Source: Actinomycetes bacterium (GTDB taxonomy: Bacteria; Actinomycetota; Actinomycetes; Actinomycetales; Dermatophilaceae). From it: a stretch of DNA of 9,072 nt. Shown here in pieces: positions 1-6,986 of the stretch. Numbering within the stretch: position 1 is the first letter of the stretch; every line of letters starts with the position of its first letter. The stretch is from the NCBI GenBank assembly GCA_023451855.1, contig JAEXXY010000540.1, positions 1 through 9,072 of the forward strand, written 5' to 3'. The notes beneath the pieces were generated by a model. It searched no databases. It saw only the letters and a list, made by a program, of their open reading frames with translations, and had not been told where the DNA came from. The translations under genes were made by a program, and so were the position numbers.

Positions 1-1158
1 TGCGTCGGCCTGCGCCGCGCCCTGCTCGAGGAGGGCCCGGGCGGCCTTCTTGGCGCTCTCGACGTCCGGCTGGTCGAAGGGGTTGATGCCGAGGAGGCGG
101 CCGGCGACGGCCGTTGCGACCTCCCACATGAGCAGCTGGGCACCCAGGGCCCCGCTGACGCGGACCTCGGAACCGCCCTGCGCCGCAGTCGAACCCGCCG
201 ACGGGTCGCCCTCGTCGTCGTCGGCCACGAGCCGCGCCACGGTGACGTCAGCGGCCGGCCAACGCACCTCCGGGTCGTCGTCGCCCGCCACGACGACAGG
301 CAGCACCCCGGTGCCGTTCTTGCCGGTGGACTCGGCGATGAGCTGCTCGGCCCAGTCGGCGAACCCGACGATGCCGGAGCCGTCGTCGACGAGCACGAGC
401 TTGTCGCGCAGCGGCGACGTGCCGCCCATGGCCGCACCGAGGCGCAGACCGGGGTTGGCGTCGTCATCGGCGGCGAGCAGGTCAGCGACCGACTCGGCCT
501 CGTCGAGGAGGGCCTCGACGTCGACGCCGGCCAGCCCGCTCGGCACGAGGCCGAACGCGGTGAGCGCCGAGTAGCGGCCGCCGACGTTCGGGTCGGCGTT
601 GACGACGCGGTAGCCCTTCTCGCGGGCCTCGCCGTCGAGCGGGCTGCCGGGGTCGGTCACGACGACGATCCGCTCGGCCGGGTCGATGCCGGCGTCGGTG
701 AACGCCTGCTCGTAGGCCCGACGCTGCGAGTCGGTCTCGACGGTGGAGCCGGACTTGCTCGACACGACGACGACGGTGTGCTCGAGGTCGTCGGCCAGCG
801 CGCGTCGCACGACGTCGGGGTGGGAGGAGTCGAGGACGACGAGGTCCTTGCCGGCCGTCGCGCAGATGACCTCCGGCGCGAGCGAGCTGCCGCCCATGCC
901 GCAGAGCACGACGTGCGTCAGGCCCGCGTCGGTCAGCTGCGCCCGCAGGGCGGCGATCTCACCGACGAGGGGACGCGAGGAGCGGGCCAGCCCGGTCCAG
1001 GACAGGCGGATGCCGGCCTCGGACTCGGCGGCCTCGCCCCACAGCGTGCTGTCCTGCTCGAAGAGCCGGCTCGCGACCCGGTCGGTCACGAGCGTGCCGA
1101 CGTGGCCGGCGATCGCCTCGGCCGCCGCGCCGGACGCGGTGACGGAGATCGAGCTCAT
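1..1158 (-). CDS. pgi: Glucose-6-phosphate isomerase, C-terminus cut by window edge
   Basis: Interconverts glucose-6-phosphate and fructose-6-phosphate in the cytosol, joining glycolysis/gluconeogenesis to the pentose phosphate pathway. 386 codons are visible with no stop, so the 3' end lies left of the window. Seen in the sequence: CGMGGSSLAPEV (about residues 86-97) and the sugar-phosphate-binding SSKSGSTVET (133-142) of the first SIS domain; the PGI signature NVGGRYSALTAFGL (191-204); and AESTGKNGTG (275-284), where Glu276 is the likely catalytic base. GINPFDQPDVES (358-369) resembles the Bacillus-type C-terminal region, but the frame stays open beyond it. I expect a roughly 540-550-residue actinobacterial form with about 150 residues missing. 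An acidic, Gly/Ser-rich stretch at about 312-331 looks like a surface linker. The ATG overlaps the tal stop as ATGA, and a weak AAGG (1166-1169) lies 7 nt upstream inside tal, so translation is probably coupled to tal. Confidence 0.95.
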   Translation of the reverse strand, partial: MSSISVTASGAAAEAIAGHVGTLVTDRVASRLFEQDSTLWGEAAESEAGIRLSWTGLARSSRPLVGEIAALRAQLTDAGLTHVVLCGMGGSSLAPEVICATAGKDLVVLDSSHPDVVRRALADDLEHTVVVVSSKSGSTVETDSQRRAYEQAFTDAGIDPAERIVVVTDPGSPLDGEAREKGYRVVNADPNVGGRYSALTAFGLVPSGLAGVDVEALLDEAESVADLLAADDDANPGLRLGAAMGGTSPLRDKLVLVDDGSGIVGFADWAEQLIAESTGKNGTGVLPVVVAGDDDPEVRWPAADVTVARLVADDDEGDPSAGSTAAQGGSEVRVSGALGAQLLMWEVATAVAGRLLGINPFDQPDVESAKKAARALLEQGAAQADA

Positions 1159-2267
1159 GCCCGGACCTTGTCCATCTCGGCGCGGACGCCGTCGAGCAGC
1201 TCGCCCCAGGACTTCTCGAACTTGTCGACGCCCTCCTCCTCGAGCAGGTCGACGACCTCGGTGTAGGAGACGCCGACGCCGTCGAGCTGGTCGAGCACGT
1301 CGGAGGCCTCGTCGTAGGCCCCGGTGATGGTGTCGCCGTGGATGTCGGCGTGGTCGGCCGTGGCCTCGAGGGTCTTGCCGGGCATCGTGTTGACGACGTT
1401 CGCCGCGACGAGCTGGTCGACGTACATCGTGTCGGGGTAGGCCGGGTCCTTGACCCCGGTGGAGGCCCACAGCGGACGCTGGAGGTTGGCGCCGGCGTCG
1501 GCGAGCGTGCCCCAGCGCGGCGTCGAGAACACCTCCTCGAAGGCCTGGTAGGCGAGGCGGGCGTTGGCGATCCCCGCCTTGCCGCGCAGGCCCCTGGCCG
1601 TGTCGGTGCCGATGGCGTCGAGACGCTTGTCGATCTCGGTGTCGACGCGCGAGACGAAGAACGAGGCGACCGAGTGGATCGTGCTCAGGTCGTGCCCGTT
1701 GGCCTGCGCCCTCTCGAGGCCCTCGAGGTAGGCGTTCATGACGGCGCGGTAGCGCTCGAGGGAGAAGATGAGCGTCACGTTGACGCTGATGCCCTCGGCG
1801 ATGACGGCCGTGATGGCCGGCAGCCCGGCCTTGGTCGCCGGGATCTTGATGAGGACGTTCGCGCGGTCGATGTCGCCGTACAGCTGCTTGGCCTGCTCGA
1901 CCGTCTTGTCGGTGTCGTGCGCGAGGCGCGGGTCGACCTCGATGGAGACCCGGCCGTCGACGCCCTTCGTCGACTCGTAGAGCGGGAGGAAGAGGTCGGC
2001 GGCGTTGCGCACGTCCGACGTCGTCAGCTCGTGCACGACCTCGTCGACGTCCTTGCCGGCGTTGGTCAGCGCGGCGAGGTCCTCGTTGTAGCGGTCGCCC
2101 TTGGACAGGGCCGCCTGGAAGATCGACGGGTTGGACGTGAGGCCGACGACGTTCAGCTCGGTGATGAGCTCGGAGATCTTGCCGGTCTCGAGCAGCTCGC
2201 GGGAGAGGTCGTCGAGCCAGATCGAGACGCCGGCGTCGGAGAGGGCCTGGGTGTTCGGGTTGGTCAT
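1155..2267 (-). CDS. tal: Transaldolase
   Basis: Cytosolic enzyme of the non-oxidative pentose phosphate pathway. It moves a dihydroxyacetone unit from sedoheptulose-7-P to glyceraldehyde-3-P, giving erythrose-4-P and fructose-6-P through a Schiff base. The 370 residues match the long actinobacterial form (about 370). Motifs seen: signature 1 VGLTSNPSIF (41-50); NVLIKIPATKAGLP (137-150), with Lys141 the likely Schiff-base lysine; SVNVTLIFSLERY (161-173); and RPLWASTGVKDPAYPDT (264-280). The ATG start at 2267 is supported by AAGGGG at 2277-2282, 9 nt upstream, and by the usual short N-terminus before the LDDLSREL helix. It lies 59 bp after tkt on the same strand with no clear terminator or promoter between, so tkt-tal-pgi is probably one operon. 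Its product, fructose-6-P, is the substrate of the overlapping downstream gene pgi. Confidence 0.97.
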   Translation of the reverse strand: MTNPNTQALSDAGVSIWLDDLSRELLETGKISELITELNVVGLTSNPSIFQAALSKGDRYNEDLAALTNAGKDVDEVVHELTTSDVRNAADLFLPLYESTKGVDGRVSIEVDPRLAHDTDKTVEQAKQLYGDIDRANVLIKIPATKAGLPAITAVIAEGISVNVTLIFSLERYRAVMNAYLEGLERAQANGHDLSTIHSVASFFVSRVDTEIDKRLDAIGTDTARGLRGKAGIANARLAYQAFEEVFSTPRWGTLADAGANLQRPLWASTGVKDPAYPDTMYVDQLVAANVVNTMPGKTLEATADHADIHGDTITGAYDEASDVLDQLDGVGVSYTEVVDLLEEEGVDKFEKSWGELLDGVRAEMDKVRA

Positions 2268-2326
2268 GATGGGAGTCCCCTTCTCGTGGAAGTCAGGTGG
2301 GGTCAGGTCGGCGGTGTCGCCGTGGT

Positions 2327-4654
2327 TCAGGCCTCGGCCGAGGCGGCAGCCGCACCGGAGGCCACGTCGGTGCCCATGACGTCGGTGGCGGCGCTCTGCT
2401 CGGCGCGGGCCGGGTTGGTCTCGGTGATGCGCGGCGCGGTGCGGCCGGAGCCGACCGTGCCGCTCGCGGCCTTGAGGGAGTCCTTGGCGGCCTTGACGAC
2501 GGCGTCGGCGGTGATGCCGAACTCGCGGAAGAGCGTCTGGTAGTCGGCCGAGGCCCCGAAGTGCTCGATGCTGATGATCCGACCGGCGTCGCCGACGAGG
2601 TCGTGCCAGCCCATCGACACCCCGGCCTCGACGCTGACGCGCGCCCGCACCGCGGGGGGCAGCACCTTGTCCTGGTAGGAACGGCTCTGCTTCTCGAACC
2701 ACTCCCGGCAGGGCATCGACACGACGCGCGCCGAGACACCGGCCTTCTCGAGCTTCTCGGCGGCCTCGACCGCGAGCTGCACCTCGGAGCCGGTGGCGAT
2801 GAGGATGACGTCGGGGTCGCCCGCGCGCGACTCCTCGACGAGCACGTAGGCGCCCTTGGCGACGCCGCTGACCTTGCCGTACTTCGTGCGGTCCCACGTC
2901 GGGACGGGCTGGCGCGTCAGGCACAGCGCGGCGGGGCCGTCGGTCCTCGTGAGGATCTGCGCCCACGCGGCCGCGGTCTCGTTGGCGTCGGCCGGACGGA
3001 CGACGTCGAGGCCCGGGATGGCGCGCAGCGCGGCGAGGTGCTCGATCGGCTGGTGGGTCGGGCCGTCCTCACCGAGGCCGATGGAGTCGTGCGTCCACAC
3101 GTAGGTGACCGGTACCTGCTGGATGGCGGCGAGGCGCACGGCCGGGCGCATGTAGTCGGAGAAGACGAGGAACGTGCCGCCGTACGGACGCGTCAGCCCC
3201 TCGAGCGCGATCCCGTTGAGGATCATCCCCATCCCGTTCTCGCGGATGCCGAAGTGGAGCGTGCGGCCGTACGGGCCGCCCTTCCACTCGCGGGTCTGCT
3301 TGCCGCTCGGGATGAAGGAGGGCTCGCCCTCCATCGTCGTGTTGTTCGACTCGGCGAGGTCGGCCGAGCCGCCCCACAGCTCGGGCATGACGTCGGCGAG
3401 GGCGCTGAGAACCTTGCCGGACGCCGCCCGCGTCGCGACGCCCTTGGCGTCGGCCGGGAACGTCGGCAGGGCACGCCTGAGGCCCTTCGGGGCCTCCTTG
3501 GCCAGGATGCGGTCGAGCAGCTCGGCACGGTCCGGGTTGGCCCTGCGCCACGCCTTGAAGGCCTTGTCCCACTCGCGGTGGGCGGCCTTGCCGCGCTTGA
3601 CGACGTCGCGGGCGTGCTTGAGGACGGCCGGCTCGACGGTGAAGCTCTTGTTCGGGTCGAAGCCGAGCAGCTCCTTGGTCGCGCCGACCTCGGCGTCGCC
3701 GAGGGCCGAGCCGTGGGACTTGCCGGTGTTCTGCTTCGTCGGTGCGGGCCACGCGATGATCGTGTGGAGCACGACGAGCGTCGGCTTGTTGCGGACCTTC
3801 TCGCCGCTCTTGATCGAGGCGAGGAGGGCGTCGACGTCCTCCACGTAGGTGGCGCCGTTGGCGTCCTTGCGCCAGTCGACCTCGACGACGTGCCAGCCGT
3901 AGGCCTCGAACCGCGCGGCGACGTCCTCGCTGAAGGCGATGTCGGTGTCGTCCTCGATGGAGATCTGGTTGGCGTCGTAGACGACGGTGAGGTTGCCGAG
4001 CTCCTGGTGGCCGGCGAGCGAGCACGCCTCGTGGCTCACGCCCTCCTGCATGTCGCCGTCGGACGCGATGACGTAGACGTGGTGGTCGAACGGGCTCGTG
4101 CCGGGCTTGGCGTCCGGGTCGAAGAGGCCGCGCTGGCGGCGCTGGGCCATCGCCATGCCGACGGCCGAGGCGAGGCCCGAGCCGAGCGGTCCGGTCGTGA
4201 TCTCGACGCCCTTGGTGTGGTGGACCTCGGGGTGGCCCGGCGTCTGGGAGCCCCACGTGCGCAGCGCCTTGAGGTCGTCGAGCGACAGGCCGTAGCCGGA
4301 CAGGTAGAGCTGGACGTACTGGGTCAGGCTCGAGTGCCCGGCGGAGAGGACGAAGCGGTCGCGACCGAGCCACGACGGGTCGGACGGGTCGTGCCTCAGG
4401 ACGTTCTGGTAGAGCAGGTAGGCCAGCGGGGCCAGCGACATGGCCGTTCCCGGGTGTCCGTTGCCGACCTTCTGCACCGCGTCGGCGGCGAGCAGACGCG
4501 CCGTGTCCACGGCGCGGACGTCGAGGTCGCTCCAGCCGGCCTTCTTCGCGACGGGGCGGGGGAGGCCCGGGTCTCGTTGTGCCAGCAGGTCCTTGGTGCT
4601 GTTCGTCGACCTCGAACGGGTGGGGTTCTTCGCCTTCGTGGCGGTGCTGGACAC
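2327..4654 (-). CDS. tkt: Transketolase with extra N- and C-terminal tails
   Basis: Thiamine-diphosphate enzyme that transfers two-carbon units between ketose and aldose phosphates in the pentose phosphate pathway; normally a cytosolic dimer. Seen in order: GNGHPGTAMS (64-73); the ThDP/Mg motif beginning SDGDMQEG (198-205) and ending DANQIS (227-232); a PYR domain with FGIRENGMG (468-476), where Glu472 is the likely cofactor-activating glutamate; HDSIGLGEDGPTHQP (522-536); and a C-terminal domain with ATGSEVQLA (620-628). At 775 residues it is about 75 longer than a typical bacterial transketolase (about 690-700). The extra length is a Lys/Arg/Ser/Thr-rich N-terminus of about 35-40 residues and an Ala/Ser/Thr-rich tail after about residue 730. 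The GTG start is supported by AAGGAG (4663-4668) with an 8-nt spacer. It is the first gene of the tkt-tal-pgi cluster and is divergent from ctaB. Confidence 0.97.
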   Translation of the reverse strand: MSSTATKAKNPTRSRSTNSTKDLLAQRDPGLPRPVAKKAGWSDLDVRAVDTARLLAADAVQKVGNGHPGTAMSLAPLAYLLYQNVLRHDPSDPSWLGRDRFVLSAGHSSLTQYVQLYLSGYGLSLDDLKALRTWGSQTPGHPEVHHTKGVEITTGPLGSGLASAVGMAMAQRRQRGLFDPDAKPGTSPFDHHVYVIASDGDMQEGVSHEACSLAGHQELGNLTVVYDANQISIEDDTDIAFSEDVAARFEAYGWHVVEVDWRKDANGATYVEDVDALLASIKSGEKVRNKPTLVVLHTIIAWPAPTKQNTGKSHGSALGDAEVGATKELLGFDPNKSFTVEPAVLKHARDVVKRGKAAHREWDKAFKAWRRANPDRAELLDRILAKEAPKGLRRALPTFPADAKGVATRAASGKVLSALADVMPELWGGSADLAESNNTTMEGEPSFIPSGKQTREWKGGPYGRTLHFGIRENGMGMILNGIALEGLTRPYGGTFLVFSDYMRPAVRLAAIQQVPVTYVWTHDSIGLGEDGPTHQPIEHLAALRAIPGLDVVRPADANETAAAWAQILTRTDGPAALCLTRQPVPTWDRTKYGKVSGVAKGAYVLVEESRAGDPDVILIATGSEVQLAVEAAEKLEKAGVSARVVSMPCREWFEKQSRSYQDKVLPPAVRARVSVEAGVSMGWHDLVGDAGRIISIEHFGASADYQTLFREFGITADAVVKAAKDSLKAASGTVGSGRTAPRITETNPARAEQSAATDVMGTDVASGAAAASAEA

Positions 4655-4696
4655 GGACCGGTCTCCTTCGGACGAGGTGGATCGCGTAACGGCACG

Positions 4697-4702
4697 AGCC
4701 TA
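4697..4702 (-). promoter_or_regulatory. Putative -10 box of tkt promoter
   Basis: On the minus strand this reads TAGGCT, which fits the actinobacterial housekeeping -10 pattern TANNNT. A start about 7 nt downstream, near position 4690, would give a 5' leader of about 36 nt containing the AAGGAG ribosome-binding site. No convincing -35 hexamer lies 16-19 bp upstream, so this is an inference from one short motif in the right place. Confidence 0.4.
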
Positions 4703-4876
4703 GTCCCGCTCGTGTGAGCGACGACACCACGCCCGTCCCGTGGTCACGCGTGGCTCCACACGGCTCGGGCGGCTCCCGTGGAGGGCTGCTGGCGGGGGAG
4801 TCGGGCTCCGTTGTCGCGCGGTACGTGGCGCGTCGGTGAAGGGACGGTGCGGTGTCTCGTCGGTCTGGCGACGGTC

Positions 4877-4882
4877 TAGACT
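4877..4882 (+). promoter_or_regulatory. Putative -10 box of ctaB promoter
   Basis: TAGACT matches the actinobacterial TANNNT -10 pattern. A start about 7 nt after its last T (near 4889) gives a leader of about 66 nt before the preferred ctaB GTG. An ATG in frame with ctaB lies at 4892, only 9 nt after the box, so a leaderless transcript making a longer protein is an alternative. No good -35 is visible. Confidence 0.4.
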
Positions 4883-4944
4883 TGCCGCGCAATGCTCTGT
4901 ACGCCGTGGGTCCTACCCGGTGGTCGGAGCGACGAACCAGCGGT

Positions 4945-4949
4945 GAGGA
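4945..4949 (+). promoter_or_regulatory. Ribosome-binding site deciding the ctaB start
   Basis: GAGGA sits 5 nt before GTG 4955, favouring this start over in-frame GTG 4943 or ATG 4892, neither of which has a comparable Shine-Dalgarno sequence. The residues gained upstream do not look like conserved UbiA-family sequence. Confidence 0.55.
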
Positions 4950-4954
4950 TCTCA

Positions 4955-5917
4955 GTGACAACGGTGGACCCCCGCGCCGACCTGTCGGCGCTGCACGGTC
5001 CGGACGGCAGTGGGCTGAAGTTCCTCGTCGGGCAGTACGTCTCCCTGATGAAGCCGCGGATCATCGAGCTGCTCCTCATCACGACGATTCCCGTCATGTT
5101 CCTGGCGCAGCAGGGCGTGCCGAACCTGTGGCTCGTCGTCGCGACCGTCGTCGGCGGCACGCTCTCGGCCGGCGCGGCGAACACGCTCAACTGCTACATC
5201 GACCGCGACATCGACGCCGTCATGCACCGCACGAGCCGCCGCCCCCTCGTCACCGGCACGATCTCCCCGCGGGGAGCGCTGGTCTTCGGCGTGGCCCTCA
5301 CCGTCGGGTCGACGCTCTGGCTCGGGCTGCTCGTCAACTGGCTGAGCTCCGCGCTCGCGCTCGCGGCGCTGCTCTTCTACGTCTTCGGCTACACGCTGCT
5401 GCTCAAGCGGCGCACGGCCCAGAACATCGTGTGGGGCGGCGCGGCCGGCTGCATGCCGGTCCTCATCGGCTGGTCGGCCGTCACCGGCACCGTCAGCTGG
5501 TCGGCGTTCATCCTCTTCCTCGTCATCTTCTTCTGGACGCCGCCGCACTACTGGCCGCTGTCGATGCGCTACAAGGACGACTACTCCGCCGCGCACGTGC
5601 CGATGCTGCCCGTCGTCGAGCGGTTCGTCGTCGTGGCCAAGCAGGTCGTCCTGTACTCCTGGGCGATGGTCCTCACGTCGTTGGCCCTCATCCCGGTGCA
5701 GCGCGTCGGGTGGGTCTACACCGTCGCCGCCCTCGTGTCGGGCGTCCTGTTCCTCACCGAGGCGCACCGCCTCCTGACGCGGGCCCGGGCCGGGGTCGCC
5801 CAGGACGCGCTCAAGCCGATGCGCCTGTTCCACTTCTCCATCACCTACCTGACGCTGCTCTTCGTCGGCGTCGCGCTCGACCCCATCTGGCACCTGCCGC
5901 TGCCGTTCCTGCGCTGA
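4955..5917 (+). CDS. ctaB: Protoheme IX farnesyltransferase (heme O synthase)
   Basis: Integral membrane prenyltransferase of the UbiA family that adds a farnesyl group to heme B to make heme O, which CtaA then converts to heme A for aa3-type cytochrome c oxidase. From GTG 4955 it is 320 residues, normal for the family. Seen: LMKPRIIELLLITTIPVMF (31-49) at the first helix; the first Asp-rich motif NTLNCYIDRDIDAVMHRTS (76-94), which binds the Mg-diphosphate of the prenyl donor; YTLLLKRRTAQNIVWGG (146-162); the conserved IFFWTPPHYW (191-200); and the second polar motif RYKDDYSAAHVPMLP (205-219). About nine hydrophobic helices can be picked out. The gene is divergent from tkt and convergent with the GNAT-NUDIX gene, with 13 bp between the stop codons. 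ATG 4892 would add 21 residues. Confidence 0.96.
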   Translation: MTTVDPRADLSALHGPDGSGLKFLVGQYVSLMKPRIIELLLITTIPVMFLAQQGVPNLWLVVATVVGGTLSAGAANTLNCYIDRDIDAVMHRTSRRPLVTGTISPRGALVFGVALTVGSTLWLGLLVNWLSSALALAALLFYVFGYTLLLKRRTAQNIVWGGAAGCMPVLIGWSAVTGTVSWSAFILFLVIFFWTPPHYWPLSMRYKDDYSAAHVPMLPVVERFVVVAKQVVLYSWAMVLTSLALIPVQRVGWVYTVAALVSGVLFLTEAHRLLTRARAGVAQDALKPMRLFHFSITYLTLLFVGVALDPIWHLPLPFLR

Positions 5918-5930
5918 GCCCGCGTCGGCG

Positions 5931-6953
5931 TCAGAGGGCCGGGATGCCGTCCTCGAGGTAGACGGTTGGGGCGTCGCCGCCGAGGCCGGAGACGACCTCG
6001 AGCAGGCGTCGGTTGTACGGGGCGAGGCGACCGGCCCACTCGTGCGGCTCGGTCCAGTGCACGGCGGCGACCTCCCGACGCTGCAACCGGGTCGGGTCGA
6101 GGACGTCCGGGTCGAGCGTGCCGAGGTCGAAGACGAACACCGTGGCGTCGGTCCAGCCGTGCAGGGCGGGCAGCCAGTTGACGGCGAGCAGCGAGTGGAC
6201 GGTGACGTCGAGGGCCAGCTCCTCGCGCAGCTCACGCACGACGCACGCCGCGGGGGACTCGTGCCGGTCGACGACTCCGCCGGGTAGGTCCCACTCGCGC
6301 TTGTAGACGAGCTCGAGGAGCAGCAGCCGGCCCTCGGGGGACCGGAGCACGCCCTGGGCGATGGCGCGCTTGGTCGGCAGCGTGGAGTCGAGCATCGCCG
6401 TGAAGCCGTCGCGGCTGTCGGGTGCCGGGTCGTCGCGGCGTCGGCCGAGGACGACGGTGTCGGTGCGGGCGCCGCCGAGCATCGCGTTGCCCCTCAGCAG
6501 CCCCTCTCGCAGCAGGCCGGCGCGCAGTGCCGTCCGCAGCGAGGCGCGGTTGGCCGGGTTGACGTGGGCCTCGACGCGTTCGAGGCCGAGCTCGGCGAAG
6601 GACCACGCGACGAGCAGCCGCACGGCGCGCCAGGCCAGGCCCTGCCCGCGCGACGGCGGGTAGACGACCCACGACAGGACGCCCACGCCGGGCTCGGAGC
6701 GGCGCACGTCGACCGAGCCGGCGGGCTGCCCGCGCCACTGGACGAGGAAGGTCACCTTGGCCCGGTCGTCGGCCCACTCGTCGTGGGTGCGCCCGATCCA
6801 GGCGAGGTGCTCGTCGGCGGGCGGCACGGCGTCGGGGACGTCGAACCAGCGCGCGATCTCGGCGTCGTGCAACCGGCGGGTGACCTCGCTGTCCTCGGCC
6901 CGCCAGGGTCGCAGCACGAGGTCGCCGTCACGCAGGGTCGGCTGCTCGCTCAC
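5931..6953 (-). CDS. GNAT acetyltransferase-NUDIX hydrolase fusion protein
   Basis: A predicted soluble 340-residue two-domain protein. Residues 8-170 look like a RimJ/RimL-type GNAT domain: LVLRPWRAEDSEV near the start, the acetyl-CoA loop PPSRGQGLA (99-107), and EAHVNPANRASLRTALRAG (128-146). Residues 171-185 form a charged Arg/Asp/Pro linker. Residues 190-330 are a NUDIX domain whose box follows GX5EX7REUXEE: G226, E232, R240, E241, E244 and E245 are all present. The usual Gly near the end of the box is Ala247, but the metal-binding glutamates remain, so activity is plausible. Substrates cannot be told from sequence; a NUDIX domain cleaves a nucleoside- or other X-linked diphosphate, and the GNAT half may acetylate a protein N-terminus or small molecule. 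The GTG start fits the GNAT fold start, has no clear Shine-Dalgarno, and follows a TAGGCT box by 6 nt. It lies 33 bp after ctaA. Confidence 0.88.
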   Translation of the reverse strand: MSEQPTLRDGDLVLRPWRAEDSEVTRRLHDAEIARWFDVPDAVPPADEHLAWIGRTHDEWADDRAKVTFLVQWRGQPAGSVDVRRSEPGVGVLSWVVYPPSRGQGLAWRAVRLLVAWSFAELGLERVEAHVNPANRASLRTALRAGLLREGLLRGNAMLGGARTDTVVLGRRRDDPAPDSRDGFTAMLDSTLPTKRAIAQGVLRSPEGRLLLLELVYKREWDLPGGVVDRHESPAACVVRELREELALDVTVHSLLAVNWLPALHGWTDATVFVFDLGTLDPDVLDPTRLQRREVAAVHWTEPHEWAGRLAPYNRRLLEVVSGLGGDAPTVYLEDGIPAL

Positions 6954-6959
6954 GCGCCC

Positions 6960-6965
6960 AGCCTA
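6960..6965 (-). promoter_or_regulatory. Putative -10 box for a leaderless GNAT-NUDIX transcript
   Basis: On the minus strand this reads TAGGCT, with exactly 6 nt between its last T and the GTG, so that GTG would be +1 of the transcript. No Shine-Dalgarno is visible before the gene. The box lies in the 8-bp palindrome GCCTAGGC (6961-6968). A weak CTGACC lies 19 bp upstream as a possible -35. Confidence 0.45.
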
Positions 6966-6986
6966 GGCAGCGGTGGGCGCGGTCGG

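Larger units (their letters stand above)
4655..4954. other. Divergent intergenic region between tkt and ctaB
   Basis: This 300-bp stretch holds the 5' regions of tkt (minus) and ctaB (plus), with a TANNNT box for each. Near its middle are an 8-bp palindrome CACGCGTG (4745-4752) and an imperfect inverted repeat, CTCCAC (4754-4759) against GTGGAG (4778-4783). Either could be an operator or simply chance in GC-rich DNA. Short frames here overlap the promoters and show no recognisable protein. I see no RNA gene or riboswitch that I can support. Confidence 0.6.

Noticed and set aside
2309..2322. A 5-bp stem with a 4-nt loop just after the tkt stop, as a possible terminator between tkt and tal.
   Set aside because: The stem is short and has no T-tract; such stems are common by chance at this GC content, and tal follows closely on the same strand.
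1338..2543. A 401-codon plus-strand open frame antisense to tal.
   Set aside because: It gives a repetitive Val/Gly/Asp/Arg translation with no recognisable domain, and tal on the other strand carries full catalytic motifs.
1155..2966. Reading tal as a 603-residue protein starting inside tkt.
   Set aside because: The extra N-terminus is Arg/Gly-rich frame-shifted tkt sequence. The ATG at 2267 has a good ribosome-binding site and gives the normal family length.
2297..4717. An 806-codon open frame on the plus strand, antisense to tkt.
   Set aside because: The minus strand encodes an unmistakable transketolase here. The antisense translation is low-complexity Arg/Gly/Ala/Val/Asp with no family motif, as expected where third positions are mostly G or C.
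4892..4954. The 21 codons upstream of the preferred ctaB start as part of the protein or as a leader peptide.
   Set aside because: Not excluded, but GTG 4955 has GAGGA at 5 nt and gives a normal family length. No regulatory codon run or attenuator is visible.
5905..5945. A bidirectional terminator between the convergent ctaB and GNAT-NUDIX genes.
   Set aside because: Only 13 bp separate the stops, and I could find no stem longer than 4 bp and no T-tract.
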